Assembly: GCA_024743255.1 (NCBI GenBank)
Contig: JANSWY010000018.1
Location: 1-64,000, forward strand
Reading direction: 5' to 3'
Length of the DNA: 64,000 nt
Source: a bacterium
Lineage (GTDB): Bacteria > Bacteroidota > Bacteroidia > Cytophagales > Cyclobacteriaceae
Position numbers and translations under genes: made by a program. The notes under the pieces were generated by a model. The model was not told where the DNA came from and searched no databases. It worked only from the letters and a program-made list of their open reading frames with translations. Every line of letters begins with the position of its first letter. The stretch's first letter is position 1. Below are positions 25,579 through 34,737 of the stretch, piece by piece.

Positions 25579-26811
25579 ATGTCAGAAAGTAATATGCTTG
25601 ATAGTATTGAGGAAGCTATTGAAGCGGTAAAGCGTGGAGAAATAATAGTGGTAGTGGATGATGAAGACAGAGAGAATGAAGGAGACTTCATTTGTGCAGC
25701 AGAAGCTGTAACTCCTGAAATCATCAATTTCATGTCAAAAGAGGGGAGGGGATTGATTTGTGCTCCTATAATTGAGGAAAGGTGTGAGGAGTTGGAACTT
25801 GACCTAATGGTGGGAAAGAATACCGCAGCATTTGAGACTCCTTTTACAGTTTCAATTGATTTAATTGGATATGGCACTACAACAGGAATATCTACCTCCG
25901 ACAGAGCTAAGACAATCAAAGCTTTAGTTAATCCAGAAACTAAACCAGAAGAGCTTGGTAAACCAGGTCATATATTTCCTCTTAAAGCCAAAAAAGGTGG
26001 AGTGCTGAGAAGAGCTGGTCACACTGAAGCGGCCATAGATTTTGCCAGACTAGCGGGTTTTTACCCAGCTGGCGTATTGGTGGAAATTCTGAATGAAGAT
26101 GGAACCATGGCAAGATTACCAGATTGCCGTAAAGTTGCTGATAAGTTTAACTTAAAGTTAGTTTCAATAAAGGATCTAATTGCCTACCGAGTTGAGAAGG
26201 AGTCACTTATCGAGAAAGAGATTGATGTGAAGATGCCAACAAACTATGGTGATTTTCAATTAACTGCTTTTAAACAAACAAATACCGGTGAAACTCATTT
26301 AGCACTTTCCAAAGGTACCTGGACTGAAGATGAGCCAATACTTGTGAGAGTTCACTCTTCGTGTGTCACTGGGGATATTTTCCATTCTTTCAGGTGCGAT
26401 TGCGGGGACCAACTTCATGCAGCCATGGAAATGGTCGAAAAAGAAGGAAAGGGACTTGTATTGTACATGAATCAGGAGGGAAGAGGAATTGGCCTTATCA
26501 ATAAATTACGAGCCTACAAGCTTCAGGAAGAAGGCTATGATACAGTTGAAGCAAATCAAAAACTGGGGTTCCAACCTGATCAAAGAGATTATGGTGTTGG
26601 GGCACAGATTTTAAGGGCAATGAACGTAGGGAAGATAAAATTAATCTCTAATAATCCTAAGAAAAGAGTGGGGTTAATGGGTTATGGCCTGGAAATTGTT
26701 GATAATGTACCAATTGAAGTTAAACCTAATGAGCACAACCAAAAATATCTTGAAACTAAGAGAGATAAATTTGGACATGAAATTCTAGGACACTTCAATA
26801 AACAAGGTTAA
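25579..26811 (+). CDS. ribBA: Bifunctional riboflavin enzyme RibBA
   Basis: Fusion of 3,4-dihydroxy-2-butanone-4-phosphate synthase (residues ~1-205; [16 protein letters not shown] and [14 protein letters not shown]) and GTP cyclohydrolase II (~210-400), the two first steps of riboflavin synthesis. The cyclohydrolase zinc ligands are visible as [17 protein letters not shown], and its catalytic region as [11 protein letters not shown]. Length 410 is normal for the fusion. Starts 18 bases after dnaG. Both halves keep their catalytic residues, so both activities are expected. Confidence 0.96.
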   Translation: MSESNMLDSIEEAIEAVKRGEIIVVVDDEDRENEGDFICAAEAVTPEIINFMSKEGRGLICAPIIEERCEELELDLMVGKNTAAFETPFTVSIDLIGYGTTTGISTSDRAKTIKALVNPETKPEELGKPGHIFPLKAKKGGVLRRAGHTEAAIDFARLAGFYPAGVLVEILNEDGTMARLPDCRKVADKFNLKLVSIKDLIAYRVEKESLIEKEIDVKMPTNYGDFQLTAFKQTNTGETHLALSKGTWTEDEPILVRVHSSCVTGDIFHSFRCDCGDQLHAAMEMVEKEGKGLVLYMNQEGRGIGLINKLRAYKLQEEGYDTVEANQKLGFQPDQRDYGVGAQILRAMNVGKIKLISNNPKKRVGLMGYGLEIVDNVPIEVKPNEHNQKYLETKRDKFGHEILGHFNKQG

Positions 26812-26821
26812 ATTATTGATT

Positions 26822-27424
26822 ATGTATCGATGTTTGTTATCGGTTGTTTTTGCAACTATATTTTTCTCAAACCTGGATGCCCAACAGTTTCCATCTCAAA
26901 TCTGGCATTCAGGTTATGTTATAAGTCTTCAGGCTGATACTGTGAAGGGAAAAGTGAAATATGACATGGAGACCAACTCAGTACAGGTAGATGTTGGTAA
27001 CAAAATAATGTCATTTTCAAGTCACAATACACGATACGTCAGGATATTTGATCAGGTAGCGGATAACTACAGGGAGTTTTATTCCATTCCGTACAGGTTA
27101 AAAAGTCAATATCGAACGAAGGTCTTTTTTGAAGTGCTTTATGAAGGACCTTTGAGTTTATTGAGTAGAGAAGAAATAACCCAGGAAACGGTACCTAGTA
27201 CTTCGATATATGGGAGTGCATATGTGAGAGAGCGACTTGCTTACAGCTTCTACTTTCTGGATAATAAAGGAAATATCACTTTCTATAATGGTAAGAGATC
27301 CGATCTTTACATAATTATGGGCAAGAAGCAAAAACAGATTAAGGAGTTTGTCAAAACCAATAGATTAAAGACTGATGAACTAAGAGATCTGGTCAGAATA
27401 ACAGCATTTTATAATTCGATTTAA
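26822..27424 (+). CDS. Secreted protein of unknown function (200 aa)
   Basis: Not recognised. Signal peptide MYRCLLSVVFATIFFSNLDA, then about 180 residues beginning with the beta-rich SGYVISLQADTVKGKVKYD, a pattern seen in several Bacteroidota exported proteins of unknown role, and ending in a basic helical stretch (KKQKQIKEFVKTNRLKTDEL). The frame can start at a TTG (26816), but the ATG two codons later is preferred. It sits 10 bases after ribBA and 8 bases before surE, so it belongs to the same operon; this context gives no clear functional clue. Confidence 0.8.
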   Translation: MYRCLLSVVFATIFFSNLDAQQFPSQIWHSGYVISLQADTVKGKVKYDMETNSVQVDVGNKIMSFSSHNTRYVRIFDQVADNYREFYSIPYRLKSQYRTKVFFEVLYEGPLSLLSREEITQETVPSTSIYGSAYVRERLAYSFYFLDNKGNITFYNGKRSDLYIIMGKKQKQIKEFVKTNRLKTDELRDLVRITAFYNSI

Positions 27425-27432
27425 ACATCAAC

Positions 27433-28209
27433 ATGTCAAAACCACTAATATTAGTGTCTAACGATGATGGAATCACATCAAGGGGCATCAGAAAACTTGT
27501 AGAATTAATGACTCAACTGGGAGAAGTGCTAGTTGTGGCTCCAGATAGTCCTCAATCAGGAATGGGGCACGCAATCACAGTTGGAGATACACTTAGACTG
27601 ACGCCAAGTAAAATATTTGAAGATATTTCTGTGGAGGCCTACGAGTGCTCTGGTACACCGGCAGATTGTATCAAATTAGCGAAACATCATGTATTAAAGG
27701 ATAGAAAGGCTGATTTGGTAGTAAGTGGCATAAACCATGGATCAAACTCCTCTATCAGTGTTCTTTATTCTGGTACTATGAGTGCTGCGATTGAAGGAGC
27801 TATCGAAGGAACACCTGCTATTGGATACTCGCTCTGTGATTATAGCCCTCAAGGTGATCTTTCTCATGTTGATGAATATGTTTTAAAGATAGCGTCGGAG
27901 ACTTTAGAAAAAGGAATTCCAAAAGGAGTAGCACTCAACGTTAACATACCACCAATTCAAAACCAGAAAATACAGGGAATAAAAATATGCCGACAGGCAA
28001 ACGCATGGTGGGAAGAGGATTTTGAACAAAGAATCGACCCGTATGGTAGAAAGTATTTTTGGATGGTAGGAAACCTGGTGAATCATGATAAAGGGCAGGA
28101 TAACGATGAGTGGGCAATTGCGCAAAATTATGTTTCTGTAGTGCCTTGTCAATTTGATCTTACGGGGCACCATGCAATTAGCATCATAAACGATGATTGG
28201 GATATCTGA
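27433..28209 (+). CDS. surE: 5'/3'-nucleotidase SurE
   Basis: Divalent-metal-dependent phosphatase that removes phosphate from nucleoside monophosphates and other substrates. The N-terminal metal site is VSNDDGITSRGI (Asp-Asp pair) and the second conserved motif is VSGINHGSN. 258 residues is normal. Last of the four genes that start with dnaG; 8 bases after the previous stop. Cytoplasmic; identification is secure. Confidence 0.95.
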   Translation: MSKPLILVSNDDGITSRGIRKLVELMTQLGEVLVVAPDSPQSGMGHAITVGDTLRLTPSKIFEDISVEAYECSGTPADCIKLAKHHVLKDRKADLVVSGINHGSNSSISVLYSGTMSAAIEGAIEGTPAIGYSLCDYSPQGDLSHVDEYVLKIASETLEKGIPKGVALNVNIPPIQNQKIQGIKICRQANAWWEEDFEQRIDPYGRKYFWMVGNLVNHDKGQDNDEWAIAQNYVSVVPCQFDLTGHHAISIINDDWDI

Positions 28210-28399
28210 CCCCAACCATAGAAAAACTTCATTTTACTTATAATTTCAGCTGATATTTATGATCTTTATAGGGTTAAGCTATGAACTGGTATGAATAATC
28301 AGCTTTGGATCACATCAGTGCATGCTTCTTGGAAATGTCTGAATAAGATATTTTAAAACACAGCTACCGTTAAGGAAATAGGACCGATGGAAGTGTAAT

Positions 28400-31300
28400 A
28401 TGCTAACTATGAGTTGGTCTCAAAGATTATGGGTATTAATCCTCGGTGTGTTATGTTTGACCAGCAATGTGCATTCACAAATTGGAACACCACATTTCAA
28501 ATATTTCTCACCCCAGGACTACAAAGAAGGAAATCGTAATTGGGCGATCGCATCAGACGCGAAAGGCGTTATCTATGTAGGTAACGACGATGGTATATTG
28601 CGTTTTGATGGCATCTCCTGGGAGCTCATCCCACTCCCACAAAATCAAATTGCTTATTGGCTGGAAAAAGGAGAGGATGGGAATATCTACGTAGGAGCCA
28701 ATGGTGAAATAGGCATGCTAATTTCCGATCTGAATGGAAAAGTTTCTTATAAGTCCTTTCTGCCCTTTATTCCAGAACCTTATCTGGATTTTAATGTAGT
28801 TTGGGAAATAGGAGTGGATCAAAATGGTGTTTTATTCAGATCGAAAAAATACTCTTACTTCCATCCATATGGCTCAGATAAAGTCGTACCACTTGTTGCT
28901 CCGAAAGGAGGAAGGTCCTTCGATTGTGCATTTGCCGCCAGAGATACTGTATACAGCAGGGTATATGGTTTGGGACTACATTACTTAAATGAGAATGGCG
29001 TCCATCTTCTCCCTAATTCCGAATTTTTTGCTGAAAGAAAGGTCAATGGAATATACGCATACGGAGATGATGAACTTCTCGTAGCTACCAGGTTTGAAGG
29101 ATTATTTATATACAACAAAGAGACTGGAGTAAGGAGGTTTAATACTACTTGTGATCAATATCTAATTGACTACAAAATCTATGATGGCCAATTATTGTCA
29201 GATGGAAACTATGCCATTTCAACAATGGGGAATGGAATAGTAGTAATAGATCCTTCAGGACAGGAAGTGTTTCGATTCGATTCCTCGAATGGTCTTGGTA
29301 AACATAGGCCTCTTTTCATAATAGAAATTGAAGACCAATTGTGGGTTGGTATGAAGAATGGAATTTATGTACTCTCATACAACTCACCATATAGGTTTAT
29401 AAAGCAGGAATATGGGATTACTGGACAGATCAAAGATATTCTTCGTCACAAAGACGATTTATATGTGACATGCAATGATGGTTTATATAAGTTGAACGAT
29501 CGGAATTTGCCAAAGTTTGAACCCCTTAATCAAGATTTAATTGTTGATTGTATAGATCTATTTGAGATCAACGATAAATTATGGGTAACCAGCCTTGAGG
29601 GTGTTCATCAATATGATGATAATACTGGATCAATTAAGAAGCTTTTTAAATTAATTTCCAGGGAATTAGTACAGACAGAGTATAAAAATATTGTGGTGTC
29701 TGCGGGCTTTTATTTTGGAGCTTCCATCATATTTCTAGGCGATGAACCTGTGAATTTTGAAATTGAGAATATTGAGAGAGGCGTTACTCAAGTGATCAAA
29801 AAAAGCCCGTTGAATTACTTATTTAAAACAGAAGCAAATCAGTTATTTGATGTTGTTATTGAGCCAGCAAAGAAATCGGCCTATATAAAAAACCAGTTTC
29901 AATTACCTGAAAATGGTCATTTGGTTCAGTTTGGGAATTCTACATATGTAGTTACAAGTGAAGAAGTATTTGATCTTACTGATGACGGTGTTGAGAAGTC
30001 GAATCAGAAGTTAGGATTTTCATTTAAAGCCAAAGAGATAGTGTTGGTGGAAAAACAGAAAGATGAAACCTGTTTTGTATGCTATAAGGATGAGTTGAGC
30101 AATTATTATTGTGATCTCACAAAACTTGCGGATGGTAAATTGGTAACCACTGGTTCCTACTTTTATTCTGAGTTTAAACCGGAAGTGATTTACAATGATG
30201 ATGAGTCCATATTTCTTGGAGGTATAACAGGAATCAAAGTAATTGATCAGCACAATCAGTCAAATAAAGGTAGTGCGAATGAGAAAGTATTTATTCGAAA
30301 AGTAAAAGCATCGGGAACGGCTGTAATCTATTCCCCGGATCAAAATCAGGTTGTTCAACTTGGTTCAAAACTGGACAATATCGAATTTGATTTTTCATCT
30401 AATGGTGCATTGTCTGACAAAGCTTATTACCAGTATAGGTTGATGGGGCTATCAGATGCCTGGTCAGAGTGGAATGAAAGAAAAACTACTAATTATAGCG
30501 GTTTACCTCCAGGTTACTATACGTTTCAGGTAAGAGGAGTTTCGCTGAACGGTTCATATAGCGATATAGCAAATTTTAGTTTTGTGGTTGCTACACCATG
30601 GTATGTGTCATGGTATGCATACCTGATTTATGTAGCAGTTTTTGCTCTGGTGGTATATGTAGTCTATCAAAGACGAATAAGGTTCCTTAAATGGAAACAA
30701 CAACAGTTGCAGGAATTGATAGATGACCAAACTAAGGAATTGAGTCATGCCAATGAACAGCTCGAGGAGAAAGCTCAAAAACTGGAGCAGCTTGATAATT
30801 TCAAAAGCCGTTTTTTTGCCAATATATCTCATGATTTAAGAACTCCGATTACACTTCTATCAGGAAGAATAAAGCAAATCAAGGAAGACGAAAATTCATT
30901 TTATTCCTCATCGACTGAGAAGTATCTGGGAAGTATGGATAAGGTCTCTCAAAAGTTGGTTTCTATGGTCAATGATATCAGCGAATTGGTTGCAATGGAG
31001 GAGGGTAATCTAAAATTGGAGAAGCATCCAGTTCAATTGAGTGGTTATATAGCTTTAGTATCAGGATTGTTCCAGTCCGCGGCTGATATAAGAAATATAG
31101 AACTATCTGTAAAAAGCACTATTTCTGGTGATTTCAAGGTAATGCTGGACACGGAGAAATTTGATAGAGTGATGTTCAATCTTATTTCCAATGCACTTAA
31201 GTTCACAAATGCACAAGGGAAAATACTAATTGAAGTTCTTGAAAAGAATGGTGCTGCTCATATCAAAGTGTCTGATGATGGTATTGGCATTCCATCTAAT

Positions 31301-32341
31301 CACATCTCCAATATTTTTGACAGGAACTTCCAGGCCAGCAATAACAGTAAGGCCAAAGAAGGAATGGGAATAGGGCTAAGTGTAGCAAAGGAAATTGTTG
31401 AATTGCATGGTGGGCAAATTACTGTACAAAGTATTCCTGATAAAGGTGCGACATTTGATATTGTGCTTCCAAAGCATATTGAGACCAATGGGCAATCTTT
31501 TAAAGAACTTTCACCAAGTGAGTTTATTATTGATAGAGAGAAGCAATTCAGAGATGAGCTTATTGCCATTGAAAAGGTACCTTCTAATGTCACCCTGGAT
31601 TTAGGAGATAAGTCGCTGAAGAAGATCCTACTGGTTGAAGACCATCCCGAAGTTAGGGAATATATGGTTGAGCTTCTGGCACCAACTTATGAGGTAATTA
31701 CAGCCTCTAATGGAGCTCAAGCGCTAAGTAAGATGGAGAAATTAGATGTTGATTTAGTCATTACTGACTTGATGATGCCAGTAATGGATGGATTTGAATT
31801 CATTGATGGAATTAAACAGAGTTCGTCTTATCAGAATATTCCAATTATGGTGGTAAGTGCAAGGAGCTCAAGAGATGATAAGTTTAAAGTACTATCCAAA
31901 GGTGTAACAGAAATCTTAAGTAAACCATTTGATAAAGACGAACTCATTTTAAGAATTAATCAGCTGATTACTAGTCAGCCTGTTGATGACGGTTTAAAGA
32001 ATGCTGTCAACAACCACGAAAGCTATGAGAATCTACAGTTACAAAAGTTGAATAATATCATTCTCAGTGAAATAGAAAACTCCAATGTGACAGCACTCTT
32101 AATCGCTGATCAATTGAATACTACGGAAAGAAGTTTATACCGATTAGTAAAGAAAATTACTGGCAAAACGCCGAATGAATACGTAAAAGATATCAAATTT
32201 CAATTTGCGTATGACTTGATCCAAGCCAAAAAAGTCAATTCCGTTAAACAAGCTGCCTCGAAAATTGGAATGTCCAACAGCACCAACTTTAATAAGCAAT
32301 TCCTAAAAAGATTTGGCAAAAGAGCGGAGGAGTTATTTTGA
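28400..32341 (+). CDS. Hybrid two-component system protein (sensor kinase/AraC regulator)
   Basis: 1313 residues in one chain: signal peptide (1-27), a periplasmic beta-propeller of two-component-regulator repeats (~30-650), Y_Y_Y domain (~670-735), one membrane helix (~745-765), short coiled coil, HisKA with FFANISHDLRTPITLL (~815), HATPase (NLISNALKF, VSDDGIGIP, GMGIGLSVAKEIV), receiver with LLVEDHP / VITDLMMP / SARSS / KPF (~1075-1190), and a C-terminal AraC-type helix-turn-helix. All phospho-relay residues are present. This is the HTCS layout that usually controls polysaccharide utilisation loci, yet no SusC/SusD or glycoside hydrolase gene is nearby, so the signal and targets are unknown. 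Start: ATG at 28400; a second ATG three codons later is possible. Confidence 0.93.
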   Translation: MLTMSWSQRLWVLILGVLCLTSNVHSQIGTPHFKYFSPQDYKEGNRNWAIASDAKGVIYVGNDDGILRFDGISWELIPLPQNQIAYWLEKGEDGNIYVGANGEIGMLISDLNGKVSYKSFLPFIPEPYLDFNVVWEIGVDQNGVLFRSKKYSYFHPYGSDKVVPLVAPKGGRSFDCAFAARDTVYSRVYGLGLHYLNENGVHLLPNSEFFAERKVNGIYAYGDDELLVATRFEGLFIYNKETGVRRFNTTCDQYLIDYKIYDGQLLSDGNYAISTMGNGIVVIDPSGQEVFRFDSSNGLGKHRPLFIIEIEDQLWVGMKNGIYVLSYNSPYRFIKQEYGITGQIKDILRHKDDLYVTCNDGLYKLNDRNLPKFEPLNQDLIVDCIDLFEINDKLWVTSLEGVHQYDDNTGSIKKLFKLISRELVQTEYKNIVVSAGFYFGASIIFLGDEPVNFEIENIERGVTQVIKKSPLNYLFKTEANQLFDVVIEPAKKSAYIKNQFQLPENGHLVQFGNSTYVVTSEEVFDLTDDGVEKSNQKLGFSFKAKEIVLVEKQKDETCFVCYKDELSNYYCDLTKLADGKLVTTGSYFYSEFKPEVIYNDDESIFLGGITGIKVIDQHNQSNKGSANEKVFIRKVKASGTAVIYSPDQNQVVQLGSKLDNIEFDFSSNGALSDKAYYQYRLMGLSDAWSEWNERKTTNYSGLPPGYYTFQVRGVSLNGSYSDIANFSFVVATPWYVSWYAYLIYVAVFALVVYVVYQRRIRFLKWKQQQLQELIDDQTKELSHANEQLEEKAQKLEQLDNFKSRFFANISHDLRTPITLLSGRIKQIKEDENSFYSSSTEKYLGSMDKVSQKLVSMVNDISELVAMEEGNLKLEKHPVQLSGYIALVSGLFQSAADIRNIELSVKSTISGDFKVMLDTEKFDRVMFNLISNALKFTNAQGKILIEVLEKNGAAHIKVSDDGIGIPSNHISNIFDRNFQASNNSKAKEGMGIGLSVAKEIVELHGGQITVQSIPDKGATFDIVLPKHIETNGQSFKELSPSEFIIDREKQFRDELIAIEKVPSNVTLDLGDKSLKKILLVEDHPEVREYMVELLAPTYEVITASNGAQALSKMEKLDVDLVITDLMMPVMDGFEFIDGIKQSSSYQNIPIMVVSARSSRDDKFKVLSKGVTEILSKPFDKDELILRINQLITSQPVDDGLKNAVNNHESYENLQLQKLNNIILSEIENSNVTALLIADQLNTTERSLYRLVKKITGKTPNEYVKDIKFQFAYDLIQAKKVNSVKQAASKIGMSNSTNFNKQFLKRFGKRAEELF

Positions 32342-32351
32342 ATTGACTCGA

Positions 32352-32383
32352 ATTTAGTATTTCAGGATTAGGATTTAGTATTT
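32352..32383. repeat. Direct repeat of ATTTAGTATTT
   Basis: An 11-base unit occurs at 32352-32362 and 32373-32383, separated by TCAGGATTAGG. The second copy includes the stop region of the DUF1684 gene. The GGATTTAG core recurs in the spacer at 62.5-62.75 kb. Confidence 0.45.
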
Positions 32384-32986
32384 AATTATTGGTTCCTTCA
32401 CGCCCGCTAATATTTTTATTGGAAGATGATTTTCGCTAGGAGGAATAGGACAAGAATAGTTTACATTGTAAGCACAATATGGATTATATGCCTGGTTGAA
32501 ATCTAATATTGTAGTTTCACCATTTGGAATCCAAAATTCAATATATCTACCTCCGCCATAAGTTGTATCACCAGTGGTCAAATCTGTAAATGGCAGAAAT
32601 AAGTAATCTCTGTATTCTGCAGTGTTAGTAAGTGCCAGGTTTTGATATAATGTCAATTGAAATTGCTGACCTTCAATTTGAAAATGAAGCAAGCCATACT
32701 TTCTATATTCACCCTGAACGGCACCAGTCGCAGGCATTTTGAAAGTCTCCTGATTGAAAAGTGGTTCAAAAGTCGCTTCTACTCTGAGAGAGAGGTTAAT
32801 TTCGAAGAAGTCGTGTCCAGTAAAGTTTTTTCTGTCTTTCTTAGATAGAGGAGAGGTTTTGGAATCACGATATTCTGCATTCAGATCCTGTTGAAACTTT
32901 TTGATTTCTTCAATTGGAGATTGAGCTTGTAATATGAAACAAAGACACAATAATAGCGATGCTGCAAAACCCTTAATCAAAATCAA
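32375..32986 (-). CDS. DUF1684 family exported protein
   Basis: About 203 residues from a TTG at 32986: signal-like segment (LILIKGFAASLLLCLCFILQ), then the DUF1684 domain with EYRKYGLLHFQIEGQQF, the GGGRYIEFWIPNGE stretch and the Cys/Asn-rich motif DFNQAYNPYCAYN. Family function is not known; copies are found in many bacteria, often near nucleotide or redox genes. An ATG further upstream (33058) would place 24 extra residues in front of the signal segment and overlap the preceding gene by 86 bases, so a TTG start (32986 or 32980, overlapping by 14 or 8 bases) is more natural. Translational coupling to that gene is likely. Confidence 0.75.
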   Translation of the reverse strand: MILIKGFAASLLLCLCFILQAQSPIEEIKKFQQDLNAEYRDSKTSPLSKKDRKNFTGHDFFEINLSLRVEATFEPLFNQETFKMPATGAVQGEYRKYGLLHFQIEGQQFQLTLYQNLALTNTAEYRDYLFLPFTDLTTGDTTYGGGRYIEFWIPNGETTILDFNQAYNPYCAYNVNYSCPIPPSENHLPIKILAGVKEPIIKY

Positions 32987-33770
32987 GTCTATATTTAATG
33001 AATAGGTTAAATGCCGGAACAGTTTTATCTCCTGTTCTTCCGAAACCAGGAATTGCATAAATATCTAAGGCGTCTTCTGCCGGATCCACTGCATCATAGT
33101 CAAGATTAAACCGGACCCTGATATTTCCTCCAATGTATAAATTATCCAAATACTTATAGATTTTCGAATCCTCTTCTGGATTGTAGATTTTGAAAAGCTT
33201 TCCTTCCGTTATGATAATAGCTTCCCACCATGTAGCCGATTGATTAGTTCTGGCAAAGCTTCTGGTATAGTCCTCGAATATTTCGCTTTCACTTTCAATT
33301 TGGACCAATCCTTCATCAGAAAAGTTCCCAGCACCGTATCTCATACCAATGCTTATATTATTCTTGGCATCAATAGATCTTGAGTAATCCAGTCCAAGCC
33401 TGTAATAATCGCCATCTACTTTGTAATTTCCATTTTTGTAAGCACCATTTGGTTTAAGCTTGCCGATTCCATACTCTCCGGAAATCTGTATCTGCTGTGC
33501 CGGTTTCAACTCGGATCTTTGCCATTTGATAATTGATAGGTGTCCTGTGAATTCAAGCTTGCTTTCGAATTCTGAGAATCCTACAACCAGCTTACCATAA
33601 TCAAAAGTTGCGCTAATACCGGTTAAGTACTTTGTTGGTGGTCGAGGGATCGTGTCGGTTTCAACGACAACTTCAACAACAATACTGTCCTGGACTATAA
33701 GAGAATCCGCTTCCTGAGCTAAAATAAGGGAGCTCGCAAAACATAATAATATGGCAAAATAAATCTTCAC
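32973..33770 (-). CDS. Outer-membrane beta-barrel-like protein (DUF6048-like)
   Basis: 265 residues with signal peptide MKIYFAILLCFASSLILA and regularly spaced beta strands ending in an aromatic C-terminal strand (PAFNLFIKYRLDFD), the pattern of a small outer-membrane barrel. It resembles DUF6048-type proteins of Bacteroidota, but this match is from memory and uncertain. An acidic, Val-rich stretch follows the signal peptide. Cotranscribed with the DUF1684 gene. Confidence 0.65.
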   Translation of the reverse strand: MKIYFAILLCFASSLILAQEADSLIVQDSIVVEVVVETDTIPRPPTKYLTGISATFDYGKLVVGFSEFESKLEFTGHLSIIKWQRSELKPAQQIQISGEYGIGKLKPNGAYKNGNYKVDGDYYRLGLDYSRSIDAKNNISIGMRYGAGNFSDEGLVQIESESEIFEDYTRSFARTNQSATWWEAIIITEGKLFKIYNPEEDSKIYKYLDNLYIGGNIRVRFNLDYDAVDPAEDALDIYAIPGFGRTGDKTVPAFNLFIKYRLDFD

Positions 33771-33821
33771 AGAATCGCTTTCAAATTAGAACTCAAAATA
33801 GGGGATAATCTTTCACAATTC

Positions 33822-33856
33822 ACAAAAAAAATAGGCTTGAGCGTTCAAGCCTATTT
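33822..33856 (-). terminator. Strong terminator upstream of the DUF6048-like gene
   Basis: An 11-bp perfect stem (AATAGGCTTGA / TCAAGCCTATT) with a 4-base loop, followed on the minus strand by a run of eight T. It is nearly 190 bases past the lipoprotein stop at 34046, leaving room for a short separate transcript in between. Confidence 0.75.
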
Positions 33857-34045
33857 GGATCCATAGCTAATTGCTTAAATATGCCTTAGCCATTCTAGCT
33901 TTGTAGATTCAATTTAATCATTTGGGTTACTGTTGTTGCGCATAGTTTAATTATGAATTTGGCCTACGAATGAGGTTTTCATAATAACACTTATATACGT
34001 AACAACCTTTATAGAGTCTGAGATTAATGTAGAAAATATTCGAAA

Positions 34046-34681
34046 CTAGAATTCAAATTGATAAACAGGTCCGTCTAAGGTGATGAGTGAATCAAAGGTC
34101 ATCGTTGATTCATTAACCGTGAAATTTGATATTTCCAGATCAATTTCTCCCAATACATCTAAAGATTCCTGCGCTTCGAAACTAACATCCAAAAAGTAAG
34201 ATTCGCCAAGGATAACAAACTCAAAGCTTGCATTATTGGTACCTTCTCCTAGCGGTAATGGAATGTCATAAAGGTTGGTGGTATCTGGCTGATAGCTTTC
34301 ACCATTGTCTCTGTTTATTATCTCTGAAATAATCAGATATCCTTGAGAAACAGAATCCATATTATTTCTAACGGAGGTGATTTGGTCGTCTACAATGGTT
34401 TTCAATGCTGTGTAATCAGCTTGAGCAATTGTGTAGCTCGTTATACTATCAGGGTCTTCTAGCGTTGCTATAAAGTCTACAAACCAATCGATCGTGTCTT
34501 CCAGAACGCCTTGCTCAGTACTTAAAGCCTCAAGTATTAATTCCAATTGGTCAACACTATCAGTATTCACAAACTGCGCCTCGAATGTTGGGTTGAATAC
34601 TATTGGTCCACAGTCCTCACATTCGCAAGCGGCGATTAGGATTACAAATGCAATAAATGAAAAGAATATGCCTTTTTTCAT
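34046..34681 (-). CDS. Lipoprotein of unknown function
   Basis: 211 residues. Lipoprotein signal MKKGIFFSFIAFVILIAAC; the mature N-terminus is unusually Cys-rich (CECEDCG), after which the protein is acidic with a helical first half and a beta-rich second half. No known domain. The longer frame starts with TTG three codons upstream; the ATG at 34681 fits the signal peptide better. A full -7 element (TATATTTG on the minus strand, 34688-34695) lies only 6 bases before the ATG, implying a very short leader. It lies downstream of priA but probably has its own promoter. Confidence 0.75.
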   Translation of the reverse strand: MKKGIFFSFIAFVILIAACECEDCGPIVFNPTFEAQFVNTDSVDQLELILEALSTEQGVLEDTIDWFVDFIATLEDPDSITSYTIAQADYTALKTIVDDQITSVRNNMDSVSQGYLIISEIINRDNGESYQPDTTNLYDIPLPLGEGTNNASFEFVILGESYFLDVSFEAQESLDVLGEIDLEISNFTVNESTMTFDSLITLDGPVYQFEF

Positions 34682-34687
34682 CGAGCG

Positions 34688-34695
34688 CAAATATA
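34688..34695 (-). promoter_or_regulatory. -7 element for the lipoprotein gene
   Basis: TATATTTG on the minus strand matches TAnnTTTG in all fixed positions. Only six bases separate it from the ATG, so the transcript would be almost leaderless. Confidence 0.35.
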
Positions 34696-34737
34696 TAGTA
34701 GATTCGAAATGAATTGATACATCTGACCTGGAATTAC

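Noticed and set aside
25488-25919. 143-codon frame opposite dnaG/ribBA
   Set aside because: Antisense shadow of two certain genes; Ser/Ile repeats mirror their Glu/Asp codons.
32987-33058. ATG start at 33058 for the DUF1684 gene
   Set aside because: Would overlap the preceding gene by 86 bases and place a hydrophilic stretch before the signal peptide.
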